Below are positions 1 to 7,183 of a DNA stretch of 10,527 nt, one piece after another; within the stretch, counting starts at the first letter, position 1, and each line of letters opens with the position of its first letter. The DNA comes from Thermoplasmata archaeon. GTDB lineage: Archaea; Thermoplasmatota; E2; UBA9212. The stretch covers positions 1,754 to 12,280 of the forward strand of contig DUKC01000174.1 in assembly GCA_013329495.1 (NCBI GenBank), in the 5' to 3' direction. A program made the position numbers and the translations under genes. The notes beneath the pieces were generated by a model. That model did no database searches. It worked only from the letters and a program-made list of their open reading frames with translations, and had not been told where the DNA came from.

Positions 1-171
1 GATTCCAATGATTACTCCGTAGAGTACTATTAAAGGAATGGCAATGCCAAAATAAAGTACTATTCTAAATTTCACTCTTTCTTCAATACGTCTGATAATA
101 ACGTAAGCTGAAAAGAAAGGAAGTATATAGACAAGTATCAAACGCATTATTTGGTAGAAGATCGCCCACAT
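1..171 (-). CDS. Small membrane protein, N-terminal part, cut by the left window edge
   Basis: An open frame runs on the minus strand from the ATG at 171-169 to base 1 without a stop (57 codons). The protein has two strongly hydrophobic stretches, about residues 9-25 (LILVYILPFFSAYVII) and 41-57 (VLYFGIAIPLIVLYG), separated by a basic/acidic loop (RRIEERVKFR). That is the pattern of an integral membrane protein. A TATA-like box on the minus strand (TATAAACAAA, 200-191) lies about 25 bases upstream of the ATG and there is no purine-rich ribosome site, so a leaderless transcript is likely. The family cannot be recognised from this fragment. It is divergent from rpl15e and shares the intergenic region with it. 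Confidence 0.55.
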   Translation of the reverse strand, partial: MWAIFYQIMRLILVYILPFFSAYVIIRRIEERVKFRIVLYFGIAIPLIVLYGVIIGI

Positions 172-190
172 GATTACGCCTAACGAGTTG

Positions 191-200
191 TTTGTTTATA
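191..200 (-). promoter_or_regulatory. TATA-like box for the minus-strand membrane protein gene
   Basis: TATAAACAAA on the minus strand sits about 25 bases before the ATG at 171. This is the normal archaeal TATA-to-start distance and predicts a leaderless message. Confidence 0.45.
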
Positions 201-251
201 TTTCTTTCTTTTGTTCACCGTATGCCTTCCACTGGCTTCTTTTTCCTAAGA

Positions 252-259
252 TTTAAATA
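252..259 (+). promoter_or_regulatory. TATA-like box for rpl15e
   Basis: TTTAAATA is the best A/T box in the 172-312 divergent intergenic region on the plus strand. It predicts transcription from about 280-285 and a leader of about 30 bases before the ATG at 313. A weak GTGAG motif at 302-306 could serve as the ribosome site. Confidence 0.5.
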
Positions 260-312
260 TTACTTTCGCTATCCTTTCAAACTAACAAAAGTTAAAACTT
301 CGTGAGCGAAGA

Positions 313-897
313 ATGAAGAATTTGTACAAATCACTACGGGAACAATGGCAAAAACCCAGCAGCAAGCATGGCACAGCTAATTGGGAAAGGAAAACTGAGT
401 GGAGTCACTCCCAGTCGTTTGTGAGAGTTGAAAAACCCCTCAGAGTGGATAGGGCTAAAGAGCTTGGTTACAAAGCAAAACAGGGGTATGTTATCGTCCG
501 TGCTAGAGTGAGAAGGGGGGGGTTAAGAAAGCCTAGAGCTAGAGGAGGAAGAAAACCTTCAAAGATGGGTATCAAGAAGATTACCCCTGGAAAGAGCATC
601 CAGAGAATCGCGGAAGAGAGGACTTCAAAACATTATCCAAATCTAGAGGTATTGAATTCCTATTGGATTGGAGAAGATGGAAAGCATCATTATTACGAAG
701 TGATTCTCGTCGATCCTGCTCATCCTTCAATAAAAGCAGATCCAAAAATAAACTGGATCTGTGACCCATCGAACAAGCAAAGAGTGCTGAGGGGAAAAAC
801 TTCTGCAGGAAGAAAAGGAAGAGGGCTGACACACAAGGGCAAAGGTGCAGAAAAGGTGAGGCCCTCAATAAGAGCGAACAAAAAGCTTGGCAAATAG
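313..897 (+). CDS. rpl15e: Large-subunit ribosomal protein L15e
   Basis: This encodes eL15, a basic protein of the large ribosomal subunit found in archaea and eukaryotes but not bacteria. The 194 residues match the family length and order: an N-terminal segment opening [12 protein letters not shown], the conserved block [20 protein letters not shown] followed by VRRGG and a basic run (about residues 46-80), KITPGKS then [20 protein letters not shown], and [20 protein letters not shown]. The C-terminal tail is Lys/Arg/Gly-rich ([20 protein letters not shown]), as expected for an rRNA-binding extension. ATG at 313 is chosen because the family N-terminus begins there and GTGAG lies six bases upstream. 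The gene ends with TAG followed shortly by TAA. A run of six G at 515-520 does not break the frame. It stands alone, without other ribosomal genes next to it. Confidence 0.96.
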   Translation: MKNLYKSLREQWQKPSSKHGTANWERKTEWSHSQSFVRVEKPLRVDRAKELGYKAKQGYVIVRARVRRGGLRKPRARGGRKPSKMGIKKITPGKSIQRIAEERTSKHYPNLEVLNSYWIGEDGKHHYYEVILVDPAHPSIKADPKINWICDPSNKQRVLRGKTSAGRKGRGLTHKGKGAEKVRPSIRANKKLGK

Positions 898-949
898 GCC
901 AGGTAAGATTTTCCAGCTGTTCCCGCTGGCTCTAAAAATCGATCTTGTT

Positions 950-998
950 GCGACATCCTCCCACCACCAAACCTTCGGTTTGGAAGGGGACTTCTTGG
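950..998 (-). mobile_element. Solo IS200/IS605-type right-end hairpin (remnant, no tnpB)
   Basis: Read on the minus strand, the segment goes TCCCC-TT, a perfect seven-pair hairpin (CCAAACC/GGTTTGG, 967-983, three-base loop), then TGGTGGGAGGATGTCGC. The closing GGGAGGATGTC is how many archaeal IS200/IS605 (IS1341-type) right ends look, the part that also forms the 3' hairpin of the TnpB guide RNA. A second segment with the same layout (CCCCTT, hairpin, GGGAGG) lies at 10410-10449. No transposase gene is attached here. It could instead be a structured 3' end or terminator of the rpl15e transcript. Family assignment is from memory of such ends, not from an alignment. Confidence 0.4.
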
Positions 999-1017
999 CA
1001 ATAAAGTTAAATAAATC

Positions 1018-1025
1018 TTTAAATT
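1018..1025 (+). promoter_or_regulatory. TATA-like box for the Lhr-like helicase gene
   Basis: TTTAAATT is centred about 25 bases before the ATG at 1046. No ribosome binding site precedes that ATG, so the helicase message is probably leaderless. Confidence 0.45.
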
Positions 1026-1045
1026 AGATCGTAATCTACAAACTG

Positions 1046-3904
1046 ATGAATAAACAAGCGGCAAAAGTAATTTCCCTGTTTACGGATCCCTTGCAAGAAT
1101 CTATAAGAATAAAGGGATTCTCGGAGCTAACCGAACCACAAATAAAAGCGATTCCCTGGATAATCAAAGGGAATAATGTGCTTCTGATCGCTCCCACAGG
1201 CAGTGGAAAAACTGAGGCTGCATTTTTACCGATCGTCGACGCTTTGGTTAGGGATAGAGTCGATAAAAAACCAGGAATAAAGGCCATTTATGTGACTCCC
1301 TTGAGAGCGCTGAACAGAGATCTGGTTGAGAGGCTCAAATGGTGGTGCAAAAGACTAGACATAAAGCTGGGAGTTAGGCACGGAGACACCCCACAGAGGG
1401 AAAGAGAGACCCAAGCTATGGTTCCGCCCGACATCCTCATAACCACTCCAGAGACTCTGCAGGCGATACTACCCGGAAAAATTCTTGGCAAGCACCTCAG
1501 ATCAGTTCGATGGGTGGTCGTGGATGAGGTTCATGAGCTGGCTTCCGAAAAGAGAGGGTCTCAACTCTCGCTTGCACTGGAAAGGCTTCGATTTCTAAAA
1601 GGAGGAGATTTTCAGCTGATTGGACTGTCAGCAACCATCGGGACGCCTGAAAAGGTTGCAAAATTCTTGGTCGGTGGTGGCAGAAAATGCAGGATTATAA
1701 ACGTTCCTCTAGCGAGAGAGATGAGGCTTAAGGTCTACTTTCCAAAAGCAGACCCTGAGGATTACAAATTGGCAAAAAAGCTCTACACTTACCCAGAGGT
1801 TGCAAGCAGACTGAGGCTGATCAGAGGACTGATAGAACAGCACAGATCAACCCTGGTCTTTACCAACACTCGTTCGATTTCAGAGGTTCTGGGAAGCAGA
1901 TTCAAGGTCTGGGACCTGAACTTCCCACTGGGTGTTCATCACGGATCTTTGTCAAGACCATCAAGAGTTGGAGTTGAAAAAGGAATCAAAGAGGGGAAAC
2001 TTCAGGGAATAGTTTGCACAAGCTCTCTGGAATTGGGAATAGACATAGGAAAGCTCGAACTGGTTATCCAATACAATTCTCCAAGGCAAGTCACGAGATT
2101 GATGCAGAGAGTGGGCAGGAGTGGTCACAGAGTCAAAGGAGTGGCACAGGGAGCCATTGTCGTTCAAGACTCGGATGATGGTTTGGAAGCGTTGGTCATA
2201 GCCAGGCGTGCTCTCCGAGAGGATCTGGAGCCCGTCGAAATTCCGGAAAAACCCTTCGATGTTCTTACCCATCAGCTGGCAGGCATGCTGCTTATGAAAA
2301 GGAGATGGGGGTTTGAAGAGGCGTTAGACCTGTTAAAAAAGGCGTATCCCTTGAAGAATTTGTCGGAACAAGAGTTTGTCGAGGTTTTGGATTACATGTA
2401 CACCAGATACCCAAGACTTCTGTGGTTCTCTCCGCAGGAAAGGATTTTTGCGAGGGCGAAAAGGATCGATCCGCTCTACAAGTACTATTTCGAAAACCTG
2501 TCGATGATTCCTGAAGAGAGGCATTTTTTGGTCGTAGAGGAGGAGGGGGACAAGCCAGTGGGTGTTTTGGATGAGGCATTCGTTGCGGAATACGGCGATC
2601 CAGGTAACAAGTTTATCGAAGGCGGTTCTGTTTGGAAGATACTATATCTCTACAAAAACAGAATCTACGTTAAAAATGAGATCGATCCTCTCGGCTCGGT
2701 ACCCAGCTGGGTCGGGGACGAAATTCCTGTCCCCTTTGAAGTCGCGAATGAGGTTGGGGAGATCAGAAGATGGGTCGAGCAGGAGATGAAGAGGGGGGTT
2801 CCAACAGAGGAACTGATCGATGAGTTCGGTAAAAAATATCCAGCAGACAAAGAGATGTTGAGGAGGATTCTAGGAGAGTTGATTTTGCAGATTGAAGGAG
2901 AATACCCAGTTCCTACGGACAAGCTCCTGACGATCGAAAGATTTGAGGAGTATGTAATCCTTCATTGTTCATTCGGACTGAAAGTAAACAGAACCCTGGC
3001 ACGAATGCTCGGGAGCCTGCTGGCTGACAGGATAGGGGCTTTTGTACCAATCCAGCAGGATCCATACAGAATAGTGATCAGGACCGACCTGGAACTAAAA
3101 ACAATAAGAGAAACGATTCATGATCTGTCAAGAAGAAAGCCCGAAGGGATCAAACAGATTTCTTTGAATTCTTTGGTCAAGAGCAGACTTTTCAAGAGAA
3201 GATTCATACACGTTCTGAGAAGGTTCGGAGCTCTGGCGAAGAACGCTCCAATAGGAGACATAAACCTGGACAATCTGATATCGAGCTATGAGGAATCCGC
3301 CGTGTTCAAGGAGGCTGTCAAGGATGCTCTTGAAAAGGATATGGATGTAAAACTTGCCTCCCTCCTCCTGAAAAAGGTTGAGTCTGGAGAGATAAAAATT
3401 TCTTTGATAAGGGGAGTCAGCCCGATCGGTAGAGTCGGAGTGGAAGAGCTAAGAAGGAAGACCGATCTGATACCTCCAAAGAGAATGAAGCAGGTGATAA
3501 TAAAGTATGCCAGGGCAAGACTGCTTGATGAGTCGCTCACCCTGGTATGCACAAACTGTTGGAGGTACGCAGAAGCGAAAAAAATCAAAGATGTCGATGA
3601 GATCGTTTGTCCCGAGTGCAATTCATCGAAAATAGGCGCACTGAATGAAGAGGAAGACAAGGTTATGAGAGCACTGAGAAAGCGGAGCAGAACAGGAAAA
3701 ATCTTTAAAGATGTACTTTCCACGGCTGAGGTTGTTTCGAAGTACGGCAAACCAGGCTTGACGGTTCTGGCCAGCAGAGGAATCAGCGTAAACAGAGCGA
3801 AAAGCATACTTGAAAAAGAGAGAGAGTTCAATGATCATCTGATTGATCTCATAATTGAGGAGGAGAGGGAGAGTTTAAAGGACAGATTTTATAAAAGGGG
3901 TTAG
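1046..3904 (+). CDS. Lhr-like superfamily 2 ATP-dependent helicase with C-terminal zinc ribbon
   Basis: This encodes a 952-residue ATP-dependent 3'-5' nucleic-acid helicase of the archaeal Lhr group, cytoplasmic, likely in DNA repair or RNA metabolism. The helicase core is complete: Q motif near residue 32, Walker A APTGSGKT (49-56), motif Ia TPLRALN (84-90), DEVH box (160-163), SAT (195-197), motif IV LVFTNTRS (270-277), motif V TSSLELGIDIG (325-335) and motif VI QRVGRSGHR (354-362). After this come the winged-helix and Lhr-specific C-terminal regions (about 400-800). Near the end is a four-cysteine zinc ribbon, C835-TN-C838 and C855-PE-C858, an addition seen in some archaeal Lhr proteins. 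The length fits Lhr-core proteins. The ATG at 1046 is supported by the TATA box and the absence of a ribosome site. The 3' end is convergent with the SMC operon, and the TAG stop shares bases with the opposing TAA. The exact subgroup (Lhr1 or Lhr2) is not settled. Confidence 0.93.
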   Translation: MNKQAAKVISLFTDPLQESIRIKGFSELTEPQIKAIPWIIKGNNVLLIAPTGSGKTEAAFLPIVDALVRDRVDKKPGIKAIYVTPLRALNRDLVERLKWWCKRLDIKLGVRHGDTPQRERETQAMVPPDILITTPETLQAILPGKILGKHLRSVRWVVVDEVHELASEKRGSQLSLALERLRFLKGGDFQLIGLSATIGTPEKVAKFLVGGGRKCRIINVPLAREMRLKVYFPKADPEDYKLAKKLYTYPEVASRLRLIRGLIEQHRSTLVFTNTRSISEVLGSRFKVWDLNFPLGVHHGSLSRPSRVGVEKGIKEGKLQGIVCTSSLELGIDIGKLELVIQYNSPRQVTRLMQRVGRSGHRVKGVAQGAIVVQDSDDGLEALVIARRALREDLEPVEIPEKPFDVLTHQLAGMLLMKRRWGFEEALDLLKKAYPLKNLSEQEFVEVLDYMYTRYPRLLWFSPQERIFARAKRIDPLYKYYFENLSMIPEERHFLVVEEEGDKPVGVLDEAFVAEYGDPGNKFIEGGSVWKILYLYKNRIYVKNEIDPLGSVPSWVGDEIPVPFEVANEVGEIRRWVEQEMKRGVPTEELIDEFGKKYPADKEMLRRILGELILQIEGEYPVPTDKLLTIERFEEYVILHCSFGLKVNRTLARMLGSLLADRIGAFVPIQQDPYRIVIRTDLELKTIRETIHDLSRRKPEGIKQISLNSLVKSRLFKRRFIHVLRRFGALAKNAPIGDINLDNLISSYEESAVFKEAVKDALEKDMDVKLASLLLKKVESGEIKISLIRGVSPIGRVGVEELRRKTDLIPPKRMKQVIIKYARARLLDESLTLVCTNCWRYAEAKKIKDVDEIVCPECNSSKIGALNEEEDKVMRALRKRSRTGKIFKDVLSTAEVVSKYGKPGLTVLASRGISVNRAKSILEKEREFNDHLIDLIIEEERESLKDRFYKRG

Positions 3905-4428
3905 CTCGCTAGAATCAAGTCTAAAAGCGTTTTTTTGTCGACTTCTGCTCTAGTTCTCCATCCGATGTAAATCATCTTCTCGTCCTCGCCCAGATAACCA
4001 TCTTTGAGGTACCTATCGATACTGGGCCCGACTCTCCATCTCGGAAACTTTTCGCTCAAAAGCTCTTCAATTTCTTTTTTGCTGGCTTTTCCCTGTTTGG
4101 AAATTAGGAAGGCCAAGGTTGCGGACAGAATCGCAATGTCGTCTATTCTTCTTCCTGTAGCCTTGGGGGGTAAGGGAGTTTTGAGTAGCGCCACAAATCT
4201 GGCACCTTCGGGATCTTCTTCGTTTTCTTCTCCGGTTTCGCTGATTTGTTTTACTTCAATCCCCAACCTCTCCAGCTCCAGATTTAGAAGTTTTATTACT
4301 TCAAGCCAGTCACCTCCAATAGCTCTTTTCAGTTCCCATCCCCTTACGCCTGGGAGCCTGTGCCTTCTAAAGAACAGAAGTTGAGCTGCTTTCTTCATAT
4401 TTTTTTCTACTTTTGATTCCTCTTCCAT
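3901..4428 (-). CDS. KITE-type winged-helix protein (ScpB / Nse3-MAGE-like SMC partner)
   Basis: This is the third gene of the SMC-like operon. Residue numbers count from the upstream TTG at 4437. The protein looks like two winged-helix units: an N-terminal one (about 14-67, AAQLLFF...LELERLGIEVKQI), an acidic loop (68-80), a strand FVALLKTPLP, and a second unit (about 97-160). The second unit, IDDIAILSATLAFLISKQGKASKKE followed by VGPSIDRYLKDGYL and WRTRAEVDKKTLLDLI, resembles the MAGE/Nse3 pattern: a long helix, a helix after a GxxS turn, a DGYL strand, then W-x-R-x-x-A-E-x-x-K near the C-terminus. ScpB and Nse1/Nse3 bind the kleisin middle as dimers, and that is the inferred role. ATG at 4428 is preferred because GAGG lies ten bases upstream; TTG at 4437 has only a one-base spacer. 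The gene overlaps the kleisin gene by 22 bases and ends with TAA interleaved with the helicase TAG. Confidence 0.65.
   Translation of the reverse strand: MEEESKVEKNMKKAAQLLFFRRHRLPGVRGWELKRAIGGDWLEVIKLLNLELERLGIEVKQISETGEENEEDPEGARFVALLKTPLPPKATGRRIDDIAILSATLAFLISKQGKASKKEIEELLSEKFPRWRVGPSIDRYLKDGYLGEDEKMIYIGWRTRAEVDKKTLLDLILAS
3930..3936 (+). terminator. T-tract, likely 3' end of the helicase transcript
   Basis: A run of seven T on the plus strand starts about 26 bases after the helicase stop codon. Archaeal transcription typically ends at such U-tracts. The tract lies inside the C-terminal coding sequence of the opposing KITE-like gene, so the helicase 3' UTR would be antisense to it. Confidence 0.4.
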
Positions 4429-5180
4429 TTTAACCAATCCTCGTAGTCGAGAGAGATCGAAATCGACTTTTGTTTGTCATGAGAAACAGATCCCCTGAGG
4501 GGATATAGAAACATGTCTCTAGTTATTGGATCCAATTCTAGAGCCACTTTACCATCACTCACCAGATAACTCGTTAGATATGCCTTTATGACGCTGTCCT
4601 TGAATTCTTTTTCGTAGACAAAACTCCAATAATCAATCTTTCCTCTCCGCCTAACCTCTTCAAAAACCTTACTCAATTCCTCATTGAACTTGTTTTTAGA
4701 GAGGATGTTGAGCTCAATCAGCTCTTTTATGCTCATGGCTCCTTTTGATTGGAAAGGCAAGGGAAATTCGCTCTTTCTCTCGCGCAGGGGCAGAAGCTGA
4801 TTCCAGTAATCCAATCCTTCTTTCAGCCTCTTTGGAGTGATTCTGTCCATCGAACAAATTGGATGCCACGAGGAGAAAAAGGCGTCGGCCAGCCTTTCGG
4901 GTTCGAGAAATTTTATTTTGAGTTCGATCAGCAGAGGATCTATGAAAAAAGAGGTTGACCTGCTTTTTATCCATTTTCCTTGAAGTTCTATTATTTTGGA
5001 TATCTCGCTGATCGCTTCTGCATCCAAAAGCAGATCGTCCAGCAGTTTCCAACGTGGCAAATACTGTTTCAATGTTTCGAGCGACCCTCTGACATCCAGG
5101 TCAAACGGGTTTGTCCCCTCTTTCTCGATCGTTTTACAAAAATTTATTATTCTGAGTAACTGGTCTTTGCTGAGTTTCAT
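4407..5180 (-). CDS. ScpA-like kleisin
   Basis: This is the second gene of the SMC-like operon, 257 residues. Kleisins close the SMC ring by binding the neck of one ATPase head with their N-terminal domain and the cap of the other with a C-terminal winged helix. The N-terminal region carries the ScpA-type start NPFDLDV (24-30), then helices ending LLLDAEAISEISKII and LQGKWIKSR (51-74), which parallels the NPWDIDI...LLxxAxxLLxxKS pattern of ScpA. The middle (115-150) is proline- and charge-rich, as expected for the KITE-binding linker. The C-terminal part (about 165-228), EELSKVFEEVRRRGKI then VIKAYLTSYLVSDGKVAL and ITRDMFLYP, matches the ScpA winged helix (FLALLELxxxGKVxLxQ...FGDIYL). It lacks the usual long acidic middle. 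The start overlaps the SMC stop in ATGA, so translation is coupled. GTGAGAG lies about eight bases upstream of the ATG. It ends with TAG. Confidence 0.72.
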   Translation of the reverse strand: MKLSKDQLLRIINFCKTIEKEGTNPFDLDVRGSLETLKQYLPRWKLLDDLLLDAEAISEISKIIELQGKWIKSRSTSFFIDPLLIELKIKFLEPERLADAFFSSWHPICSMDRITPKRLKEGLDYWNQLLPLRERKSEFPLPFQSKGAMSIKELIELNILSKNKFNEELSKVFEEVRRRGKIDYWSFVYEKEFKDSVIKAYLTSYLVSDGKVALELDPITRDMFLYPLRGSVSHDKQKSISISLDYEDWLKWKRNQK

Positions 5181-7099
5181 CTGGCTTCTCTCACTTCTGA
5201 TCTACCATACGTTTTTTGCACAACAATCACATGCACACTTGGGTCGGTTATCGTCAGTTGACTTGGAGTGATAACCAAACACTCTCCCCCCTTCTCTTTG
5301 ATTGAGGATATTATCAGCTTGTAAATTTCTTCCCTGTTCTTTGGGTCCATGTGCAGATCGAATTCATCAACCGCTGTGAAAGGAGACTTTAGATACTCCT
5401 GTATTGACAGGAGAAATGCCATAATGGAAGCGGTCTTTTCACCGCCACTTTGAGTGTAGGAATCTAGCAAAACTAACTCAGAATCTCTGAATCCGACCCA
5501 AAGCTCTAGACCCGCACTCTCCACATCTTCCCCATTTACCATTCTGGCTAAACCGTTGGCCCCAATGCTCGATAGAATTTGTTGAAAAGAAGGGTTAACC
5601 CTCTCCAAAAGACCTTCCATTGCATCTCTCCAGACCTTCTTTCTCTTGTTTAGTTCTTCCAGCCCTTTCTTTTTGTTTTCTGAAACTATCCTGGATTTTT
5701 GTTTGAGTTCTTCAAGGAGTTTTGAATAATTTGAATATATTTCCTCTGTCTCTTTGGGAATGTCGCCAAGAGATTTTATTTTTGCATCGACCAGGTTCAA
5801 GTCGTTTTCTACCTCGTTTTGGCTCCTCTCTGTTTCAATTTTCTCTCCAGCTCCCTTGATTAAAGGGGTGAGAGCCACCAACTTTAGGTTAACCTTATCG
5901 ACCTCCTCGTTTATTTTTCTGACCTCATCCTCCAATTGGCCCTTTCTAAACCTGAAAATCTCGTATTTTACGCGATGGCTGATGTATTTTTCCAAACTCG
6001 GATCTAGTTTTCTCTCCAGCTCTCCCAGTTTTTTCCGAATTGCATCGATATCTTTTTTCGTTCTGCTCTTTCTTTCGTGAATTGCCTTAAGCTCGTTCTT
6101 AATTTTCTCTTTTTCTTGCCCCTTGTCGAGCTTTTCAGATATCTCTTGTTTCTCCTTCAAGTGCTTCTCAAGACCGACAAACTTCGTCTCTTCCTTTTCG
6201 AGATGCAACAGTGAATAAAAGGACTCTCTTGTGCCTACTTTCCACCCATCAAGCTCCTCTCTCAATTTTTTTATTTTTGTACCTGTTTTAATGGATTCGT
6301 CTTGGTTGGATTTGAGAGCGTTCTGCTTCGCTCTGAGTCTATCATTCAAGGAACTTAGCGCTTTTTCGTTCTTTATTACCCTTACCCAGATTGCTTCTCT
6401 CTTCAACAGTTTCTTTTGTTTGACCAGTTCATTTCTCAGCAGATATTTGTCGTGCATGCTCTTCCAGTATCCGAGGCTTTCTTTTGCCCTTCCCAACAGC
6501 TCGGAAAGCGACTCGTCTTCGCTTATTGTTGATTCTAACCTGGACTTTGCATCCAGCAATTTTTCCCTATAGGAGCCGAATCCCACGGCCTCCTCCAAGA
6601 GTTTTAGTTTTTCTTCAGACCCCGTCAAACCAAATTGCTCCATCGTGTTCTGATGCATTATTATTAACATGTTGTTTGGATTTATTCCAAATCCCTGGAA
6701 CATCCTGGAGACTTCCCAGAGAGTTATCTCTTTGTAGTCTGCCTCGTACCAGTAGCTCCCGTCCTTTCTGAGATACCTGGACAACATGAATGTGTCGGAA
6801 TCGGAAAAACTGATAGGTCTCGAACCGTTGTTTTTATGGTTGTCAAACACCAAAGTGACTCTTGCAATGTCTTTCCCTCTCTTGATTAGATCGCTCAACC
6901 TCCTGCCCCTTTCGGTCGAGATTTGGCCGAGAGCAACCGAAATTGCCAACAGGATCGTGGATTTTCCTGCACCATTTGGTCCGCATATTAGGTTAAGCCC
7001 TGGCTTTAAGGATATCCTGGAGTACTCGTATGACATGAAATTCTCTAGGATTATCTCGCTTATCCAAACATTTTCCCTAATTCTTTGAGTGTCTGACAT
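5177..7099 (-). CDS. Short SMC-type ATPase, head domains with a short coiled coil
   Basis: First gene of the operon, 640 residues. The N-terminal head has Walker A GPNGAGKS (40-47), a Q-loop at HQN (149-151), and an SMC-like exit KLLEEAVGFGSYREKLLDA (166-184). A charged coiled-coil region spans about 165-505. The C-terminal head has the ABC signature SGGEK (551-555), Walker B FTAVDE (574-579, catalytic E579) and the D-loop DLHMD; the DEFDLHMD wording is close to that of Smc5/6. Canonical SMC proteins have about 1,100-1,200 residues, so the arms here are at most about 170 residues each. There is no CxxC zinc hook as in Rad50 and I see no glycine-rich hinge domain. Kleisin and KITE genes follow directly, which favours an SMC over a Rad50 role; no mre11 is adjacent. 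A TATTTAAG box about 29 bases before the ATG indicates a leaderless message. Likely function is ATP-driven DNA tethering or loop formation. Confidence 0.85.
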   Translation of the reverse strand: MSDTQRIRENVWISEIILENFMSYEYSRISLKPGLNLICGPNGAGKSTILLAISVALGQISTERGRRLSDLIKRGKDIARVTLVFDNHKNNGSRPISFSDSDTFMLSRYLRKDGSYWYEADYKEITLWEVSRMFQGFGINPNNMLIIMHQNTMEQFGLTGSEEKLKLLEEAVGFGSYREKLLDAKSRLESTISEDESLSELLGRAKESLGYWKSMHDKYLLRNELVKQKKLLKREAIWVRVIKNEKALSSLNDRLRAKQNALKSNQDESIKTGTKIKKLREELDGWKVGTRESFYSLLHLEKEETKFVGLEKHLKEKQEISEKLDKGQEKEKIKNELKAIHERKSRTKKDIDAIRKKLGELERKLDPSLEKYISHRVKYEIFRFRKGQLEDEVRKINEEVDKVNLKLVALTPLIKGAGEKIETERSQNEVENDLNLVDAKIKSLGDIPKETEEIYSNYSKLLEELKQKSRIVSENKKKGLEELNKRKKVWRDAMEGLLERVNPSFQQILSSIGANGLARMVNGEDVESAGLELWVGFRDSELVLLDSYTQSGGEKTASIMAFLLSIQEYLKSPFTAVDEFDLHMDPKNREEIYKLIISSIKEKGGECLVITPSQLTITDPSVHVIVVQKTYGRSEVREAR

Positions 7100-7124
7100 C
7101 TAACCAAAACGAATAATTGACCTT

Positions 7125-7132
7125 CTTAAATA
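7125..7132 (-). promoter_or_regulatory. TATA-like box for the SMC-kleisin-KITE operon
   Basis: TATTTAAG on the minus strand is centred about 29 bases upstream of the ATG at 7099. No ribosome binding motif lies between them, so the first gene is probably translated from a leaderless message. It is back to back with the promoter of the 230-residue gene. Confidence 0.5.
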
Positions 7133-7152
7133 GTTTTTGTGTGGCTCAGATA

Positions 7153-7162
7153 AGTTAATTAA
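7153..7162 (+). promoter_or_regulatory. TATA-like box for the 230-residue gene
   Basis: AGTTAATTAA is centred about 26 bases before the ATG at 7184. A second A/T stretch (7171-7182) touches the start codon and is too close to be the box. The arrangement predicts a leaderless transcript. Confidence 0.4.
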
Positions 7163-7183
7163 TGTTGATTTTATTATATAAAC

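Noticed and set aside
515..520. A run of six G in rpl15e as a possible frameshift site
   Set aside because: The protein is colinear with the L15e family on both sides of the run, so the frame is intact.
3286..3831. A long (181-codon) minus-strand frame inside the helicase gene
   Set aside because: It is rich in Ser, Phe and Leu, the usual antisense image of a Lys/Glu-rich coding sequence. The helicase frame on the other strand is certain.
5177..7099. Rad50 identity for the ATPase
   Set aside because: There is no CxxC hook, the protein is shorter than usual Rad50, there is no mre11 next to it, and kleisin- and KITE-like genes follow instead.
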